Source: Sphingobacteriales bacterium
GTDB lineage: Bacteria; Bacteroidota; Bacteroidia; Chitinophagales; LD1
Length of the DNA: 64,000 nt
Direction: 5' to 3'
Assembly (NCBI GenBank): GCA_018262795.1
Contig: JADFDM010000005.1
Span: forward strand, 186,001-250,000
Of this stretch, positions 53,912-63,990 are shown piece by piece. Made by a program: the position numbers and the translations under genes. The first letter of the stretch is position 1, and each line of letters starts with the position of its first letter. Under the pieces are notes generated by a model. It was not told the origin of the DNA and did not search any database. It saw only the letters and a program-made list of their open reading frames with translations.

Positions 53912-56900
53912 ATGAAAAGATTTTTACTCTACACTGTTTTCCTTTCCTCCCTGTTTTTTAGTTTTGAAGAAGCACAAGCCACTCACTTGATGGGTGCCGA
54001 TATACAATATGAATGTATAGCCCCCGGTCAGTATAGAATACGATTACAGCTTTACCGCGATTGCAAAGGAGTAAGTATTGGAACCAGTGCCAGTGTCAAC
54101 TATCAATCCACCCAATGCGGGGTAAATAGCAATATCACCTTAACTCAAATAAGCGTTACCGATATTACCCCTGTTTGTCAGCAAGGAAGCAATACGGCCT
54201 GTGGTGGCAGTGGGCAATATGGTGTAGAAAAGCACGTGTACGAAGGCATCCTGAATTTACCCCCGGGCTGCGGCACCGACTGGGTGCTTTCTTGGAATAG
54301 CTGCTGTCGCAATAATGCGATTACTAACTTGGCTAATCCCGGCAATCAGGATATGTATATTGAAAGTTGCCGTTTGGATAATACCATCTCGCCTTGCAAT
54401 AACTCTCCGGCCTTCTTAAATGATCCGGTACCCTTTTTCTGCAATGCGCAACCCGTCAATTATAATCACGGGGTGATAGATGTGGATGGTGACTCACTTG
54501 TTTTTTCATCTACCACCCCCTTAACAACTAACGGAGGAGTAAATTATGCAAGTGGGTTAAGTGCTTCCAATCCTTTTGTGACCACCGGTGGGGGGCCTTT
54601 TAGTGTAAACTCTTTTAATGGAGATATTCACTTTACTCCTAACGGAAGCCAGATAGCTGTGATGGCTATTAAGGTAGATGAATACAGAAACGGTGTGCTG
54701 ATAGGATGTGTGATGCGCGATATGCAGTTCACCATCATCCCTTGCACTAACAATCAACCTACTGCCACGGGAATGAACGGCAGTAACAACTTTACCTTGA
54801 CTATCCCGGCTTGTTCCGATACATGTTTCACCATTCTTTCCAATGATCTCGATGCCGGAGATAACGTGACCATGAAGTGGAATAATGGAATACAAGGCGG
54901 AACTTTTTCCAGCACCAGCGCCCAACATCCCACCGGCACTTTTTGCTGGACAACTACTGCCAATGATGTAGGTACTCACGCATTTACTGTAACTGTTCAG
55001 GATGATCACTGCCCCATCGTAGGCACCAATACATATTCTTATACCATTAATGTGGTTGCCAGCAGCGACCCTCCAGTTAGTGCCGGGCCTGATATCACCT
55101 TATGCCCCGGGCAACCCACTACCCTCACTGCGACTGTTACCGGTGGAACCGCCACCGGCTACCATTGGAGCGATGGAACAAACAATTGGAACACGCAAAC
55201 TATCAACGTATCGCCTACCAATACTACACTTTACAATGTCACTGCTTACTATGCGAGCGGTTGCCAAAAAACGGATGCGGTGTTAGTAACAAGAGTGCCC
55301 AATCCCAATGTAAGTGTTTATCCTACCAATATTACTTTGTGCTCCGGTGGCTCGGTAAATCTGTTAGCTTCCACCACTGCGGCTAACCCAACCTATCATT
55401 GGAGCCCTGCCACGGGGTTGAGTTGTACTAATTGCCCCAACCCCATTGCTACCCCAAGTGCCTCTACTAATTATTGTGTTTACTTAACCGATGCCAGCAA
55501 CTGTCCCAGCGACACTGTTTGTGCACAAATAAATACCAGTGCTCCTCCGCCTCCGCAGAGTTGTGCGGTACTTTATGCCACCGTCAATGGAACGGGAAAC
55601 GGCACGCAGGCAAGTCCTGCCAGTTTGCAGGGAGCCATCAATTTAGCGCAGTGCAATAACTCTATCATTAAACTTGGGCAGGGTACTTATACTTTAGATA
55701 ATCCTATTTCCAATATTACCAGTTACACAACTCTCGAAGGAGGATATGATCCGGTTACTTGGGTAAAGACCAGTGCTCCGGGTGCTACTACTATTTATCG
55801 CTCCAATCTTAACCCTGAAGGGATTGCCAATCAAGAAAGGATAGTAGCCTTCTACATGAACTCACAAAACTATTTCCGTTTCCAAGACCTCACTTTTCAA
55901 ACACAAGATTGCCCCAACTCAACTACGGGTAGCGGTATGTCCAATTATATTTTTCACATGACCAACTGTAGCGACTATCAGTTTGTGAGATGCCAAATGA
56001 TAGTAGGAAAAGGAGGGAACGGCAAGCCGGGAAGTGTGGTTGGGCAAAACGGTGTAGGTGGTTCTGCGGGAACGAATGGTGCTAACGGTGCCAATGATAA
56101 CAACAATTACAATGCCGTAGGAGGAATGGGTGCAGCCGGAGCCGGAACAAATTCCGGTGGTGGTGGTGCCTCCGGTGTGAATGGAGGAAACGGCTCTGCC
56201 GGTACGGCTTCTACTTCGCCTCGCGATGGTGGTGGTGGTGGTGGTGGTGGTGCCGGTGGCAGAGCTGCTACAGGCGGTAACGGTGGCGCTGGCGGTGGCG
56301 TGAATGGTGGTGCCGGCCCGGGTGGCGGTTCAGGTGGTGGTGGGGGTAACCCCGGTGCTACAGGCACAGCGGGTACCGGTCAGAACGGAGCAGCCGGAAC
56401 AACGGGTCTTGCGGGAGGTCCGGGTACTTTCTTAGGCGGATTTTTTATACCGGGAGGAGCAGGAGGCAATGGCACCGATGGGGCCGGAGGTTCTGGCGGT
56501 TCCGGTGGTGGCGGTGGCGGTGGCCAAAGCTGTTCTCTCTTTTGTATTGAAGGCACGGGCAGTGCCGGAGGCGGAGGCGGTGGCGGTGGCCAAGGTGGCA
56601 CCGGTGGCGAAGGCGGCTGGGGCGGTGGAGCCTCTATCGGAGTATATATGTTCAACAACGGAGCAAATGGAGTATTTACGAATTGCCAAATGTTTGCCGG
56701 AACGGCAGGCTTGGGTGGAGCGGGAACTTTAGGTGGAACAGGTGGTACCGGAGGAGCAGGAGGAATCGGTGGATCGGTGAATACAGGAGAAATTGGTGCC
56801 GGAGGTAATGGAGGCAAGGGAGGCAATGGTGGCAACGGTGGCAATGGTGGCAGTGGAGCAGCAGGCTCTGCAGGATTGGTGTATGTGGATGGTGGAACTT

Positions 56901-59794
56901 ACCCGACTACTGATATTGCTTTTAACTTGAGCCAACCGGTGATTAATGCGGCTAATGTGAGTTGCACAAACCGTCCGGTCAACTTTACTACAGCCTCTTC
57001 GGGCAATTGGGATTTTGGAATTGGAGGAGCCCCTGCAACGGCAACCGGTGCCGCAGTCACTACACAATACACTACTTTTGGCAGAAAGGATATTACTTAC
57101 GCAGGGAATGTATATACCGGATTTTTCAACGTGCCTATTGATGCCAACAGTTACATCCCCGACATCAGCACTTCGGCTGATCCGTTTAATGGAGATACCT
57201 TTATTCTTTGTTTAGGTTCATCGGCAAATTTCACTGCTATTATTCCAGGTGCAGATGCTTTCGATTGGAATTTCGGAGGAGCGGTAACTCCTAATACTTA
57301 CCTCGGAGCAAGTTATCAGAACCTGAGCAATCTCGTATTTAATACCCTGGGTGTTTTTAAAATAAAATTACGAATCAGCACGGACTGTTGCGGTTGGTCA
57401 CCCTACGATTCTATCTACCTGATTGTAGAGCAAAAGCCAACCTTATCCTTTAATGGTTTATTGGCTATGTGCCCCGGTGACTCTGTGACTATTACCGCTT
57501 CCGGCTCTACTTATTATTTATGGAGCCCACCTAATGGTCTCGATACTATAATTGGAGCTACGGTGGTCGCCAGTCCTTCTAATACTACTACTTATTATGT
57601 GAGAGGTTTCAGCCCGAGAGCTTATTGCGAGGTTGATTCTTCTATCACTATTTCGATAGCTACTCCTCCTACACTCACTTTTACACCGAACCCTGCCACC
57701 TGTGGCAACAATGGATCCCTGACGGTGAATCCGGCTCCTCCCGGAAGTTATATTTACCAATGGAACGATGCCGCGAACCAGACTACCCAAACCGCTACCA
57801 ATCTGCCGTCTGGGTCTTATGCGGTGACGGTGACCGATGCCACTTCTACCTGTTCTGCTACCGATGGTGCAGCACTGAGTTCCGGCAACGGTATTCAAGC
57901 ATTCATTGACAGCAGTGTGTTAGTTTCCTGTTTCGGCTCTTGCGATGGTATGGCCAGAGTTAGAGGAATTCTGGGCTCCGGTACTTTTGGATATCAGTGG
58001 AGCAATGGCGCTTCTACCGCTATGATTACCGGGGTATGTGCAGGCAATTACATAGTCACGGTTACTGACATTCCTAACAACTGCACGGCTACGGCATCAG
58101 TTGCCATTAGCGAGCCGCCTGTGTTGGTGTTGGATACTTTATCAAAAACAGATGCTACCTGCATTACTACGCCCGATGGTGACATCCTTATCAATGCTGC
58201 CGGAGGGGTTGGCCCTTATCAATTTATTTGGAGCGATAACCAAGATTCGGCACATGCCGTGCACCTCACAGCCGGCACTTATACCGCCACCGTGATTGAT
58301 CAAAATGGATGCACAGCAACTGTTTCCGCCACTATTAATGCTCCTTCACCAGCTACTACTGTTTCGCACACTTCTACTGATGTTACCTGCTATGGTGGTA
58401 GTAATGGCTCTATTGATTTAACGGTAAATGGAAATGCGGGGCCGTATCATATTATTTGGGATACGCCTAATGCCGATACCACCGAAGATGTATCGGGCTT
58501 GCCTTATGGCTATTATACGGTTTTGGTGATGGATACCTCAAATTGCGGAGCATCGGGTGGGGATTCTATCTTGGTAAATCAACCTCCTCAAATAGCGATT
58601 GATACCATTGTGACGGATATCACTTGCTTTGGGGATAATGACGGCTGCATCACTGCCAATGTGAGTGGAGGAGTGCCAAGCTATACGTTGGCATGGTCCA
58701 CCGGTGCTAACATCAATCAGGTTTGTAGTTTAGCTCCGGGAACTTATGGCATTACGGTAACAGATGCGCATAACTGCACCGTGAGCCTCACGGGTATCGA
58801 GGTTATTGAACCTACTTCACTCACTTTAAATACCAATGTTCAGGATGTGAGTTGCCCCGGATTTAATGATGGAGAAGTAATGGCCATTGCTACAGGTGGT
58901 ACCATTGCTTACAGTTATCTCTGGAGCAATAATCTTTCAACAACTACTATCAACCAATTGGCTCCGGGCACTTATACAATTACAGTGACAGATGCTCATT
59001 CTTGTACGGTATCTGCTTCAGCAACGGTGAATGAACTTCCGGGGATTGTTCTGTCGGGCACTCCACATGATGTAACCTGCTATCCCCTGCAAAATGGATT
59101 TATACAACTCACCGCTATCACGCTGCATCCGCCTGCCAGTTTTATTTGGAATACCGGAGCTACTACTGCTGATATTTTTGCATTGGCAGCAGGGAATTAT
59201 TCGGTGACAATCACCGATCAGAACAACTGCGTGGCCGATACTTCCTTCACGGTGGCGGAGGGGGCTGCCTTTACCGTAGAGGCACTTCCGGCTAATACCA
59301 CTGTTTCACTTGGCACGGTAGTTTCGTTGAATGTAAGTTCTGCCAACGGCACTATCGGCTCTGTGTTATGGCAGCCATCGAATGGCTTAGACTGTAGCGA
59401 TTGCATCACTCCCGTATCTTCTCCCCTGCAAAGCATCAATTACTTTGTCACGGTTACTTCCGACTCCGGCTGTGTGGCATGGGATTCTGTGCACATCACG
59501 GTGGTGCCTACTTATGAAATATTCATTCCGAACGTATTTACACCAAACGGTGACGGAGCCAATGATTATTTCGAGGTTTTCGGCAATAAGGAATCGTGGA
59601 AACAATTCAACGTGATGGTATTTAACCGCTGGGGCGAAAAGGTGTACGAAAGCAACGATATGAACTTTAAGTGGGATGGATACTTCAAAGGGCTGTTGCT
59701 GAATCCGGGCGTATTTGTATATACTGTTCAACTCGTGTTCCTCGATAACTACGTGCCTAAGATTTACAAAGGCAGTGTAACGCTGATGCGATAA
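53912..59794 (+). CDS. Giant SprB-like adhesin with glycine-rich domain and T9SS type B sorting domain
   Basis: A 1960-residue secreted protein. Order: signal peptide; the Bacteroidota gliding-associated N-terminus (THLMGADIQYECIAPGQY, with many Cys, to about residue 290); PKD/Ig-like repeats (about 290-545); a right-handed beta-helix-like stretch (about 560-695); a Gly-rich low-complexity domain (about 698-994, runs of GGxGGxGG interrupted once by GASIGVYMFNNG); more PKD modules; five or more SprB-type repeats (about 1250-1790, for example DVTCYGGSNGSIDLTVNG and DVSCPGFNDGEVMAIATGG); and a type B sorting domain (IPNVFTPNGDGANDYFEVF, WKQFNVMVFNRWGEKVYE). SprB is the mobile gliding adhesin. 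Poly-Pro ORFs on the opposite strand (56107-56844) are shadows. Confidence 0.92.
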   Translation: MKRFLLYTVFLSSLFFSFEEAQATHLMGADIQYECIAPGQYRIRLQLYRDCKGVSIGTSASVNYQSTQCGVNSNITLTQISVTDITPVCQQGSNTACGGSGQYGVEKHVYEGILNLPPGCGTDWVLSWNSCCRNNAITNLANPGNQDMYIESCRLDNTISPCNNSPAFLNDPVPFFCNAQPVNYNHGVIDVDGDSLVFSSTTPLTTNGGVNYASGLSASNPFVTTGGGPFSVNSFNGDIHFTPNGSQIAVMAIKVDEYRNGVLIGCVMRDMQFTIIPCTNNQPTATGMNGSNNFTLTIPACSDTCFTILSNDLDAGDNVTMKWNNGIQGGTFSSTSAQHPTGTFCWTTTANDVGTHAFTVTVQDDHCPIVGTNTYSYTINVVASSDPPVSAGPDITLCPGQPTTLTATVTGGTATGYHWSDGTNNWNTQTINVSPTNTTLYNVTAYYASGCQKTDAVLVTRVPNPNVSVYPTNITLCSGGSVNLLASTTAANPTYHWSPATGLSCTNCPNPIATPSASTNYCVYLTDASNCPSDTVCAQINTSAPPPPQSCAVLYATVNGTGNGTQASPASLQGAINLAQCNNSIIKLGQGTYTLDNPISNITSYTTLEGGYDPVTWVKTSAPGATTIYRSNLNPEGIANQERIVAFYMNSQNYFRFQDLTFQTQDCPNSTTGSGMSNYIFHMTNCSDYQFVRCQMIVGKGGNGKPGSVVGQNGVGGSAGTNGANGANDNNNYNAVGGMGAAGAGTNSGGGGASGVNGGNGSAGTASTSPRDGGGGGGGGAGGRAATGGNGGAGGGVNGGAGPGGGSGGGGGNPGATGTAGTGQNGAAGTTGLAGGPGTFLGGFFIPGGAGGNGTDGAGGSGGSGGGGGGGQSCSLFCIEGTGSAGGGGGGGGQGGTGGEGGWGGGASIGVYMFNNGANGVFTNCQMFAGTAGLGGAGTLGGTGGTGGAGGIGGSVNTGEIGAGGNGGKGGNGGNGGNGGSGAAGSAGLVYVDGGTYPTTDIAFNLSQPVINAANVSCTNRPVNFTTASSGNWDFGIGGAPATATGAAVTTQYTTFGRKDITYAGNVYTGFFNVPIDANSYIPDISTSADPFNGDTFILCLGSSANFTAIIPGADAFDWNFGGAVTPNTYLGASYQNLSNLVFNTLGVFKIKLRISTDCCGWSPYDSIYLIVEQKPTLSFNGLLAMCPGDSVTITASGSTYYLWSPPNGLDTIIGATVVASPSNTTTYYVRGFSPRAYCEVDSSITISIATPPTLTFTPNPATCGNNGSLTVNPAPPGSYIYQWNDAANQTTQTATNLPSGSYAVTVTDATSTCSATDGAALSSGNGIQAFIDSSVLVSCFGSCDGMARVRGILGSGTFGYQWSNGASTAMITGVCAGNYIVTVTDIPNNCTATASVAISEPPVLVLDTLSKTDATCITTPDGDILINAAGGVGPYQFIWSDNQDSAHAVHLTAGTYTATVIDQNGCTATVSATINAPSPATTVSHTSTDVTCYGGSNGSIDLTVNGNAGPYHIIWDTPNADTTEDVSGLPYGYYTVLVMDTSNCGASGGDSILVNQPPQIAIDTIVTDITCFGDNDGCITANVSGGVPSYTLAWSTGANINQVCSLAPGTYGITVTDAHNCTVSLTGIEVIEPTSLTLNTNVQDVSCPGFNDGEVMAIATGGTIAYSYLWSNNLSTTTINQLAPGTYTITVTDAHSCTVSASATVNELPGIVLSGTPHDVTCYPLQNGFIQLTAITLHPPASFIWNTGATTADIFALAAGNYSVTITDQNNCVADTSFTVAEGAAFTVEALPANTTVSLGTVVSLNVSSANGTIGSVLWQPSNGLDCSDCITPVSSPLQSINYFVTVTSDSGCVAWDSVHITVVPTYEIFIPNVFTPNGDGANDYFEVFGNKESWKQFNVMVFNRWGEKVYESNDMNFKWDGYFKGLLLNPGVFVYTVQLVFLDNYVPKIYKGSVTLMR

Positions 59795-59808
59795 ACTCAT
59801 CTACTAAG

Positions 59809-59845
59809 GAAAATGCCGGGGCACAACGCTCCGGCATTTTTCTTT
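59809..59845 (+). terminator. Terminator after the giant adhesin gene
   Basis: AAAATGCCGG / CCGGCATTTTT stem with an 11-base loop and a T-rich tail, 14 bp after the stop. Confidence 0.9.
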
Positions 59846-59863
59846 TAATCCTATTTTTATTCC

Positions 59864-60562
59864 ATGACGAATGAAGAGATGCTGACCGTGCAAATAGAGG
59901 ATAGTTGGAAGTCCGTTCTGCAAGAGGAATTTCGCCAGCCATACTTCCCGCTGATTAAGCAGTTTATTATAGCGCAGAAGAAGCTGGGAAAAACGGTCTA
60001 TCCTCCCGGCCCACTCATTTTTAATGCCTTTCAGCTAACGCCCTTCGATCAGGTAAAAGTGGTCATCATCGGCCAGGACCCATACCACGGAGCGGGACAA
60101 GCGCAGGGGCTTTGCTTCTCGGTTCCGGTGGGCATAAAGCCTCCTCCTTCTTTAGTCAATATTTTTAAAGAGATGAAAATTGATCTCGACATCGAGCCTC
60201 CCGGTCACGGCAATTTAGAGCATTGGGCAAAGCAAGGTGTGTTATTACTCAATGCCTCGCTCACGGTAAATGCCGGGGAGCCTAATTCCCATGCGGCTTG
60301 TGGCTGGCACCGGTTTACGGATGCAGTCATTCGCATTATCTCGGAGCAGAAAGAAGGCGTTGTGTTTCTGCTTTGGGGAAGATTTGCACAGCGCAAGGAA
60401 GAACTGATAGACACTGCGAAGCACTACGTGTTGAAGTCTGCCCATCCCTCGCCCTTTAGTGCTCATCTCTTTTGGGGTTGCAAACATTTTTCAAAGGCCA
60501 ATGAATGCTTGCTGAAACAAGGGAAAGAAGCAGTGGATTGGAGATTACTGAGGAGCCTGTAG
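59864..60562 (+). CDS. ung: Uracil-DNA glycosylase, family 1
   Basis: A 232-residue repair enzyme that removes uracil from DNA. The water-activating motif GQDPYHG (Asp72) and the DNA-intercalating loop HPSPFSAH (194-201) are present, along with LLLNASLTVNAGEPNSH and VFLLWG. Length is normal for Ung. It stands alone after the adhesin terminator. The start ATG at 59864 is followed five codons later by another Met, which is a possible alternative. Confidence 0.96.
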   Translation: MTNEEMLTVQIEDSWKSVLQEEFRQPYFPLIKQFIIAQKKLGKTVYPPGPLIFNAFQLTPFDQVKVVIIGQDPYHGAGQAQGLCFSVPVGIKPPPSLVNIFKEMKIDLDIEPPGHGNLEHWAKQGVLLLNASLTVNAGEPNSHAACGWHRFTDAVIRIISEQKEGVVFLLWGRFAQRKEELIDTAKHYVLKSAHPSPFSAHLFWGCKHFSKANECLLKQGKEAVDWRLLRSL

Positions 60563-60705
60563 TTTAAACGAGATAAATAGGTATGGCTTCTGATTCAAAC
60601 TTCTGGAAGTCGAATCCTGATTTGCTTTTTTCTTTCATGCTATGTCAAATTTAGTTTTTGACACAGTTTATTGAACAGACTCACAGTTTATTGATCAGAC
60701 TCGAT

Positions 60706-60921
60706 ATTTTATTCTCCCCGAAGGCATTAAACGAACTCTGAATGGCATTTTATTCTCCCCGAAGGTATTAAACGAACTCTGAATGGCATTTTATTCTCCC
60801 CGAAGGCATTAAACGAACTCTGAATGGCATTTTATTCTCCCCGAAGGCATGGGAAGAACTTCCGACAGTATTTTATTCTTCCCGAAAGCATCGGAAGAAC
60901 TTCTAACGGTATTTTATTTAC
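60706..60921. repeat. Tandem repeat, 41-bp period
   Basis: The phrase ATTTTATTCTCCCCGAAGG (later copies decayed) starts at 60706, 60747, 60788, 60829, 60870 and 60911, each 41 bp apart. The first four units are nearly identical and the last two diverged. Just before it, CAGTTTATTGAACAGACTCA occurs twice with small changes (60665-60703). No ORF or palindrome explains it. Confidence 0.9.
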
Positions 60922-60933
60922 CGATTATCCTTA

Positions 60934-61643
60934 GTTTGAAGCCAGCTCGATAGTAAGCAAAACGGACTTTCACGCGAGAATGCAACGTGGCGAATAGCCA
61001 AGATAACTTGAGCGATAATTATTAACTCCGTCATTTATGGCGGAGAAAAGCCACCTCATACTATACCGGCTTTAGCCATGACTTTTAAGGAAGGCAGGGC
61101 TGAAGCCCATGAGGAGGCTCTGTTGCCCCAGCCTAAAGGCTGGAGTTAATGCGGGGGAGTCCTTAGTCCCTCAACTCAGACTCGACTTCAGATTAAGGAC
61201 AGCAGGGTAGGCTTGTCTTCAGGCTCTGGATAGTTGAGCTTTGTTGTCCAATTATCTCTTTCTGTTTTTCTCTTTTAACTCCGTAGGAGTTTAATCGTAA
61301 TAGATAGAATAGGGTGTATAGCTCCGTAGGAACGGAATATTTTTCTTTCCATTCCTCTTTGTCCGTAGTTTGAAGCCCAGCCAGCGGGGGAAGCAAAACG
61401 GACTTTCACGCGAGAATGCAACGTGGCGAATAGCCAAGATAACTTGAGCGATAATTATTAACTCCGTCATTTATGGCGGAGAAAAGCCACCTCATACTAT
61501 ACCGGCTTTAGCCATGACTTTTAAGGAAGGCAGGGCTGAAGTCCATGAGGAGGCTCTGTTACCCCAGCCTAAAGGCTGGAGTTAATGCGGGGGAGTCCTT
61601 AGTCCCTCAACTCAGACTCGACTTCAGACTAAGGACAGCAGGG
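60934..61643. repeat. Pair of about 274-bp direct repeats with internal hairpins
   Basis: 60934-61207 and 61370-61643 match almost base for base at an offset of 436. Each contains several hairpins: CTCCGTCATTTATGGCGGAG, the GGCTTTAGCC / GGGCTGAAGCCC pair, and CCAGCCTAAAGGCTGG. The 163 bp between them have no gene (ORF 61193-61396 is rejected). The whole stretch 60563-61799 carries no supported gene. Confidence 0.9.
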
Positions 61644-61799
61644 GAAATGAGGAAATGAGAAAATTAAGGAAATCGGAGAATTAGGGAATTGGCTGATTCG
61701 CACCGTAGCTTATTATCTCATTCGCTTGTGCCCGCTCCGTACCTACACACGTGGTGCAAAGGCTTTTGGGACGAGGCGCGGCAGTAAGGTGCCCGATTC

Positions 61800-62756
61800 T
61801 TATTTTATTTCTTTGAGTTTAACGGGCGATACGCCTATTTTTTTGCAGACGGCAGCCGCGCCTTTGTTGCAGAACCCGGCAATTTCTTTTAGAGAATATT
61901 TTTGGGCATAGGCCATAGCGGCAATGCTGATGACGGTATCTCCGGCTCCCGACACATCGGCAGCTTTGATGTTGCGAGCGGGGATGATAAAGGAATTGCC
62001 GGTTTTGGTAAAGCAGAAAATCCCGTTGGCTCCTAAGGTGACCATCAGGTTTTTGAAGCGGTTTTTTCTGCGCAGTTCTTCGGCACCGCTGCGGAGGCTT
62101 TCAATGCTTTTGGCGTTGATGCGGTAGCCGATGGCTTCGGAAAATTCGCGCAAGTTGGGCTTGAATAAATCAATGGCCTGGTATTCAAAAAAGTATTTTT
62201 CCTTGGGATCTACGGTCACGGGAATTTCGTGCTTGGTGGCGTAGAGTAATATCTGCTTGATGAAGGAACGGGTGAGCACGCCTTTGTTGTAATCTTGCAG
62301 GATGATGATGTCAATTTTATGGCTGTTGAATATCTTCTTAAACTCTTTTAGCAGTAAGGATTCTTGCGCAGGCTCTAAATATTCTACCTCTTCTTCATCG
62401 AAACGCACGACCTGTTTGTCTTCGTCAAATACGCGTGTCTTTAACGTAGTCATCCGGCTTTTGTGTGGGAGTAAATGATCGGTGATTACTTCCTTCTCGT
62501 TCAGCAGTTTTAAGAGAATAGAGCCGGTGGTATCGGTGCCAATCATGCTTAGAAGAAAAGGATTACCTCCCAGTTCTTTAATGTTTAAGGCTACATTGGC
62601 GGCTCCTCCCGGGCGGTATTCCTTCGACAGAATTTCGACCACCGGCACCGGGGCTTCGGGAGAGATGCGATTGACTTCGCCAAATAAATAGAAGTCAACC
62701 ATCACATCTCCGATCACCAGAATGTTGAGGTCTTTGAAATTCAGATTTACTGCCAT
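61800..62756 (-). CDS. rfaE1: PfkB-family kinase, D-glycero-beta-D-manno-heptose-7-phosphate kinase type
   Basis: A 318-residue ribokinase-like enzyme. Opening GDVMVDFYLFGEVNRISPEAPVPVV and RPGGAANVALNIKELGG match the kinase half of HldE/RfaE, which phosphorylates heptose-7-phosphate on the way to ADP-heptose for LPS. The C-terminal ATP site AADVSGAGDTV holds the catalytic base Asp273. The nucleotidyl-transferase half is absent, so this is the single-domain (HldA-like) form; the partner gene is not in the window. A 37-bp gap separates it from the upstream aminotransferase gene. Confidence 0.85.
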   Translation of the reverse strand: MAVNLNFKDLNILVIGDVMVDFYLFGEVNRISPEAPVPVVEILSKEYRPGGAANVALNIKELGGNPFLLSMIGTDTTGSILLKLLNEKEVITDHLLPHKSRMTTLKTRVFDEDKQVVRFDEEEVEYLEPAQESLLLKEFKKIFNSHKIDIIILQDYNKGVLTRSFIKQILLYATKHEIPVTVDPKEKYFFEYQAIDLFKPNLREFSEAIGYRINAKSIESLRSGAEELRRKNRFKNLMVTLGANGIFCFTKTGNSFIIPARNIKAADVSGAGDTVISIAAMAYAQKYSLKEIAGFCNKGAAAVCKKIGVSPVKLKEIK

Positions 62757-62793
62757 CTAAAGGAGATTTGGAGTGGAGAAAAGTGATGGAGAA

Positions 62794-63990
62794 TTATTGT
62801 AATTTACTAAGCGTGGCTTGGATGCGTTGGCAAGCTTCGGTCAGCTTTTCTTCTGAAGTGGCATAGCTCATTCGCAGGCAGTATTTGTCGCCAAAGGCCT
62901 CGCCACTTACTAATCCTACATTGCCTTCGCTTAGCAGGAAGAGGGAAATATCTTCGGGAGTTTGCACGGTTTTGCCGTTGAAACTTTTGCCGAAATAGTG
63001 GCTCACATCAAAAAAGAAATAGAATGCGCCATCGGGCAAGTTGACTTTTAGCCCCGGAATATCTTTCAATAGGCCATACACTAAATCTCTGCGTTTGCGA
63101 AATTCTTCGGCCATTTTATAGGTGGGTTCTAAACTGCTTAATAGGGCGGCTTCGCCCGCCTTTTGTGCAATGGAACAAGTGCCGGAGGTGAACTGTCCTT
63201 GCATTTTGTCGCAGGCCTTGGCTACCCAAAGTGGAGCGCCAATGTAGCCTAATCGCCAGCCGGTCATGGCAAAGCCTTTGCTAAAGCCGTTCACCGTAAT
63301 CACCTGTTCTTTTACCTCGCTGCATTCGGCTAAGCTGGTGTGGCGCTGCCCGGTAAAGTTGATGTATTCATAAATCTCATCGCAAAGCACCATCAGGGAA
63401 GGATGCTTTTTTATGACCCCGGCAAGGGCTTCTAACTCTTCGCGGGAATACACCGAGCCGGTGGGGTTGCAAGGCGATGAAAAGATAATGAGTTTGGTAT
63501 TGGGGCTAATGTGTTTTTCCAGCATAGCCGGAGTGACTTTGAAGTTCGATTCGATGGTGGTTGGAATTTCCACACACTTGCCTTCGGCTAAGTTGGCCAC
63601 TGCGGCATAGCTGACCCAATAAGGAGCGGGAAGCAGCACTTCGTCACCGGGATTAATTAGCGAAAGAACTACATTGGCAATACTTTGTTTGGCTCCTGTA
63701 GAAACGACTATTTGATCAATGGTGTAATCGAGATTATTATCTCGTTTAAATTTTTGAGAGATGGCTTTGCGCAGTTCGGGATAGCCCGAAACGGGGGTGT
63801 AATGCGTATAGCCCTGATCAATGGCAGTTTTGGCGGCCTCTTTAATGTGTGGTGGGGTATCAAAGTCAGGCTCGCCTAAGCTGAGATCAATAATGTCTTT
63901 GCCCTGTGCTTTCAGCTCACGGCTCATTTTCGACATTTTGATGGTGGCAGATTCCTGCATTTGGTGAATGCGATGGGATAATAAGTTCAT
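62794..63990 (-). CDS. PLP-dependent aminotransferase, aspartate aminotransferase type (class I)
   Basis: A 398-residue fold-type I aminotransferase. Visible: SLGEPDFDTP near the N-terminus, YTPVSGYPELRKAI, SSPCNPTGSVYS, VLCDEIYEYINF and the PLP-binding Lys238 in NGFSKGFAMTGWRLGY. It probably transfers amino groups between aspartate and 2-oxoglutarate, though related enzymes use other amino acids. Likely upstream member of a two-gene minus-strand unit with the heptose kinase gene. The start is 10 bp from the window edge, so its promoter is outside. Confidence 0.93.
   Translation of the reverse strand: MNLLSHRIHQMQESATIKMSKMSRELKAQGKDIIDLSLGEPDFDTPPHIKEAAKTAIDQGYTHYTPVSGYPELRKAISQKFKRDNNLDYTIDQIVVSTGAKQSIANVVLSLINPGDEVLLPAPYWVSYAAVANLAEGKCVEIPTTIESNFKVTPAMLEKHISPNTKLIIFSSPCNPTGSVYSREELEALAGVIKKHPSLMVLCDEIYEYINFTGQRHTSLAECSEVKEQVITVNGFSKGFAMTGWRLGYIGAPLWVAKACDKMQGQFTSGTCSIAQKAGEAALLSSLEPTYKMAEEFRKRRDLVYGLLKDIPGLKVNLPDGAFYFFFDVSHYFGKSFNGKTVQTPEDISLFLLSEGNVGLVSGEAFGDKYCLRMSYATSEEKLTEACQRIQATLSKLQ

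Noticed and set aside
56107-56844. Poly-Pro ORFs on the minus strand
   Set aside because: They are the antisense of the Gly-rich domain (GGN codons read as NCC proline codons).
61193-61396. 67-residue minus-strand ORF between the direct repeats
   Set aside because: Lies over repeat DNA and low-complexity sequence, with no signal, domain or promoter.
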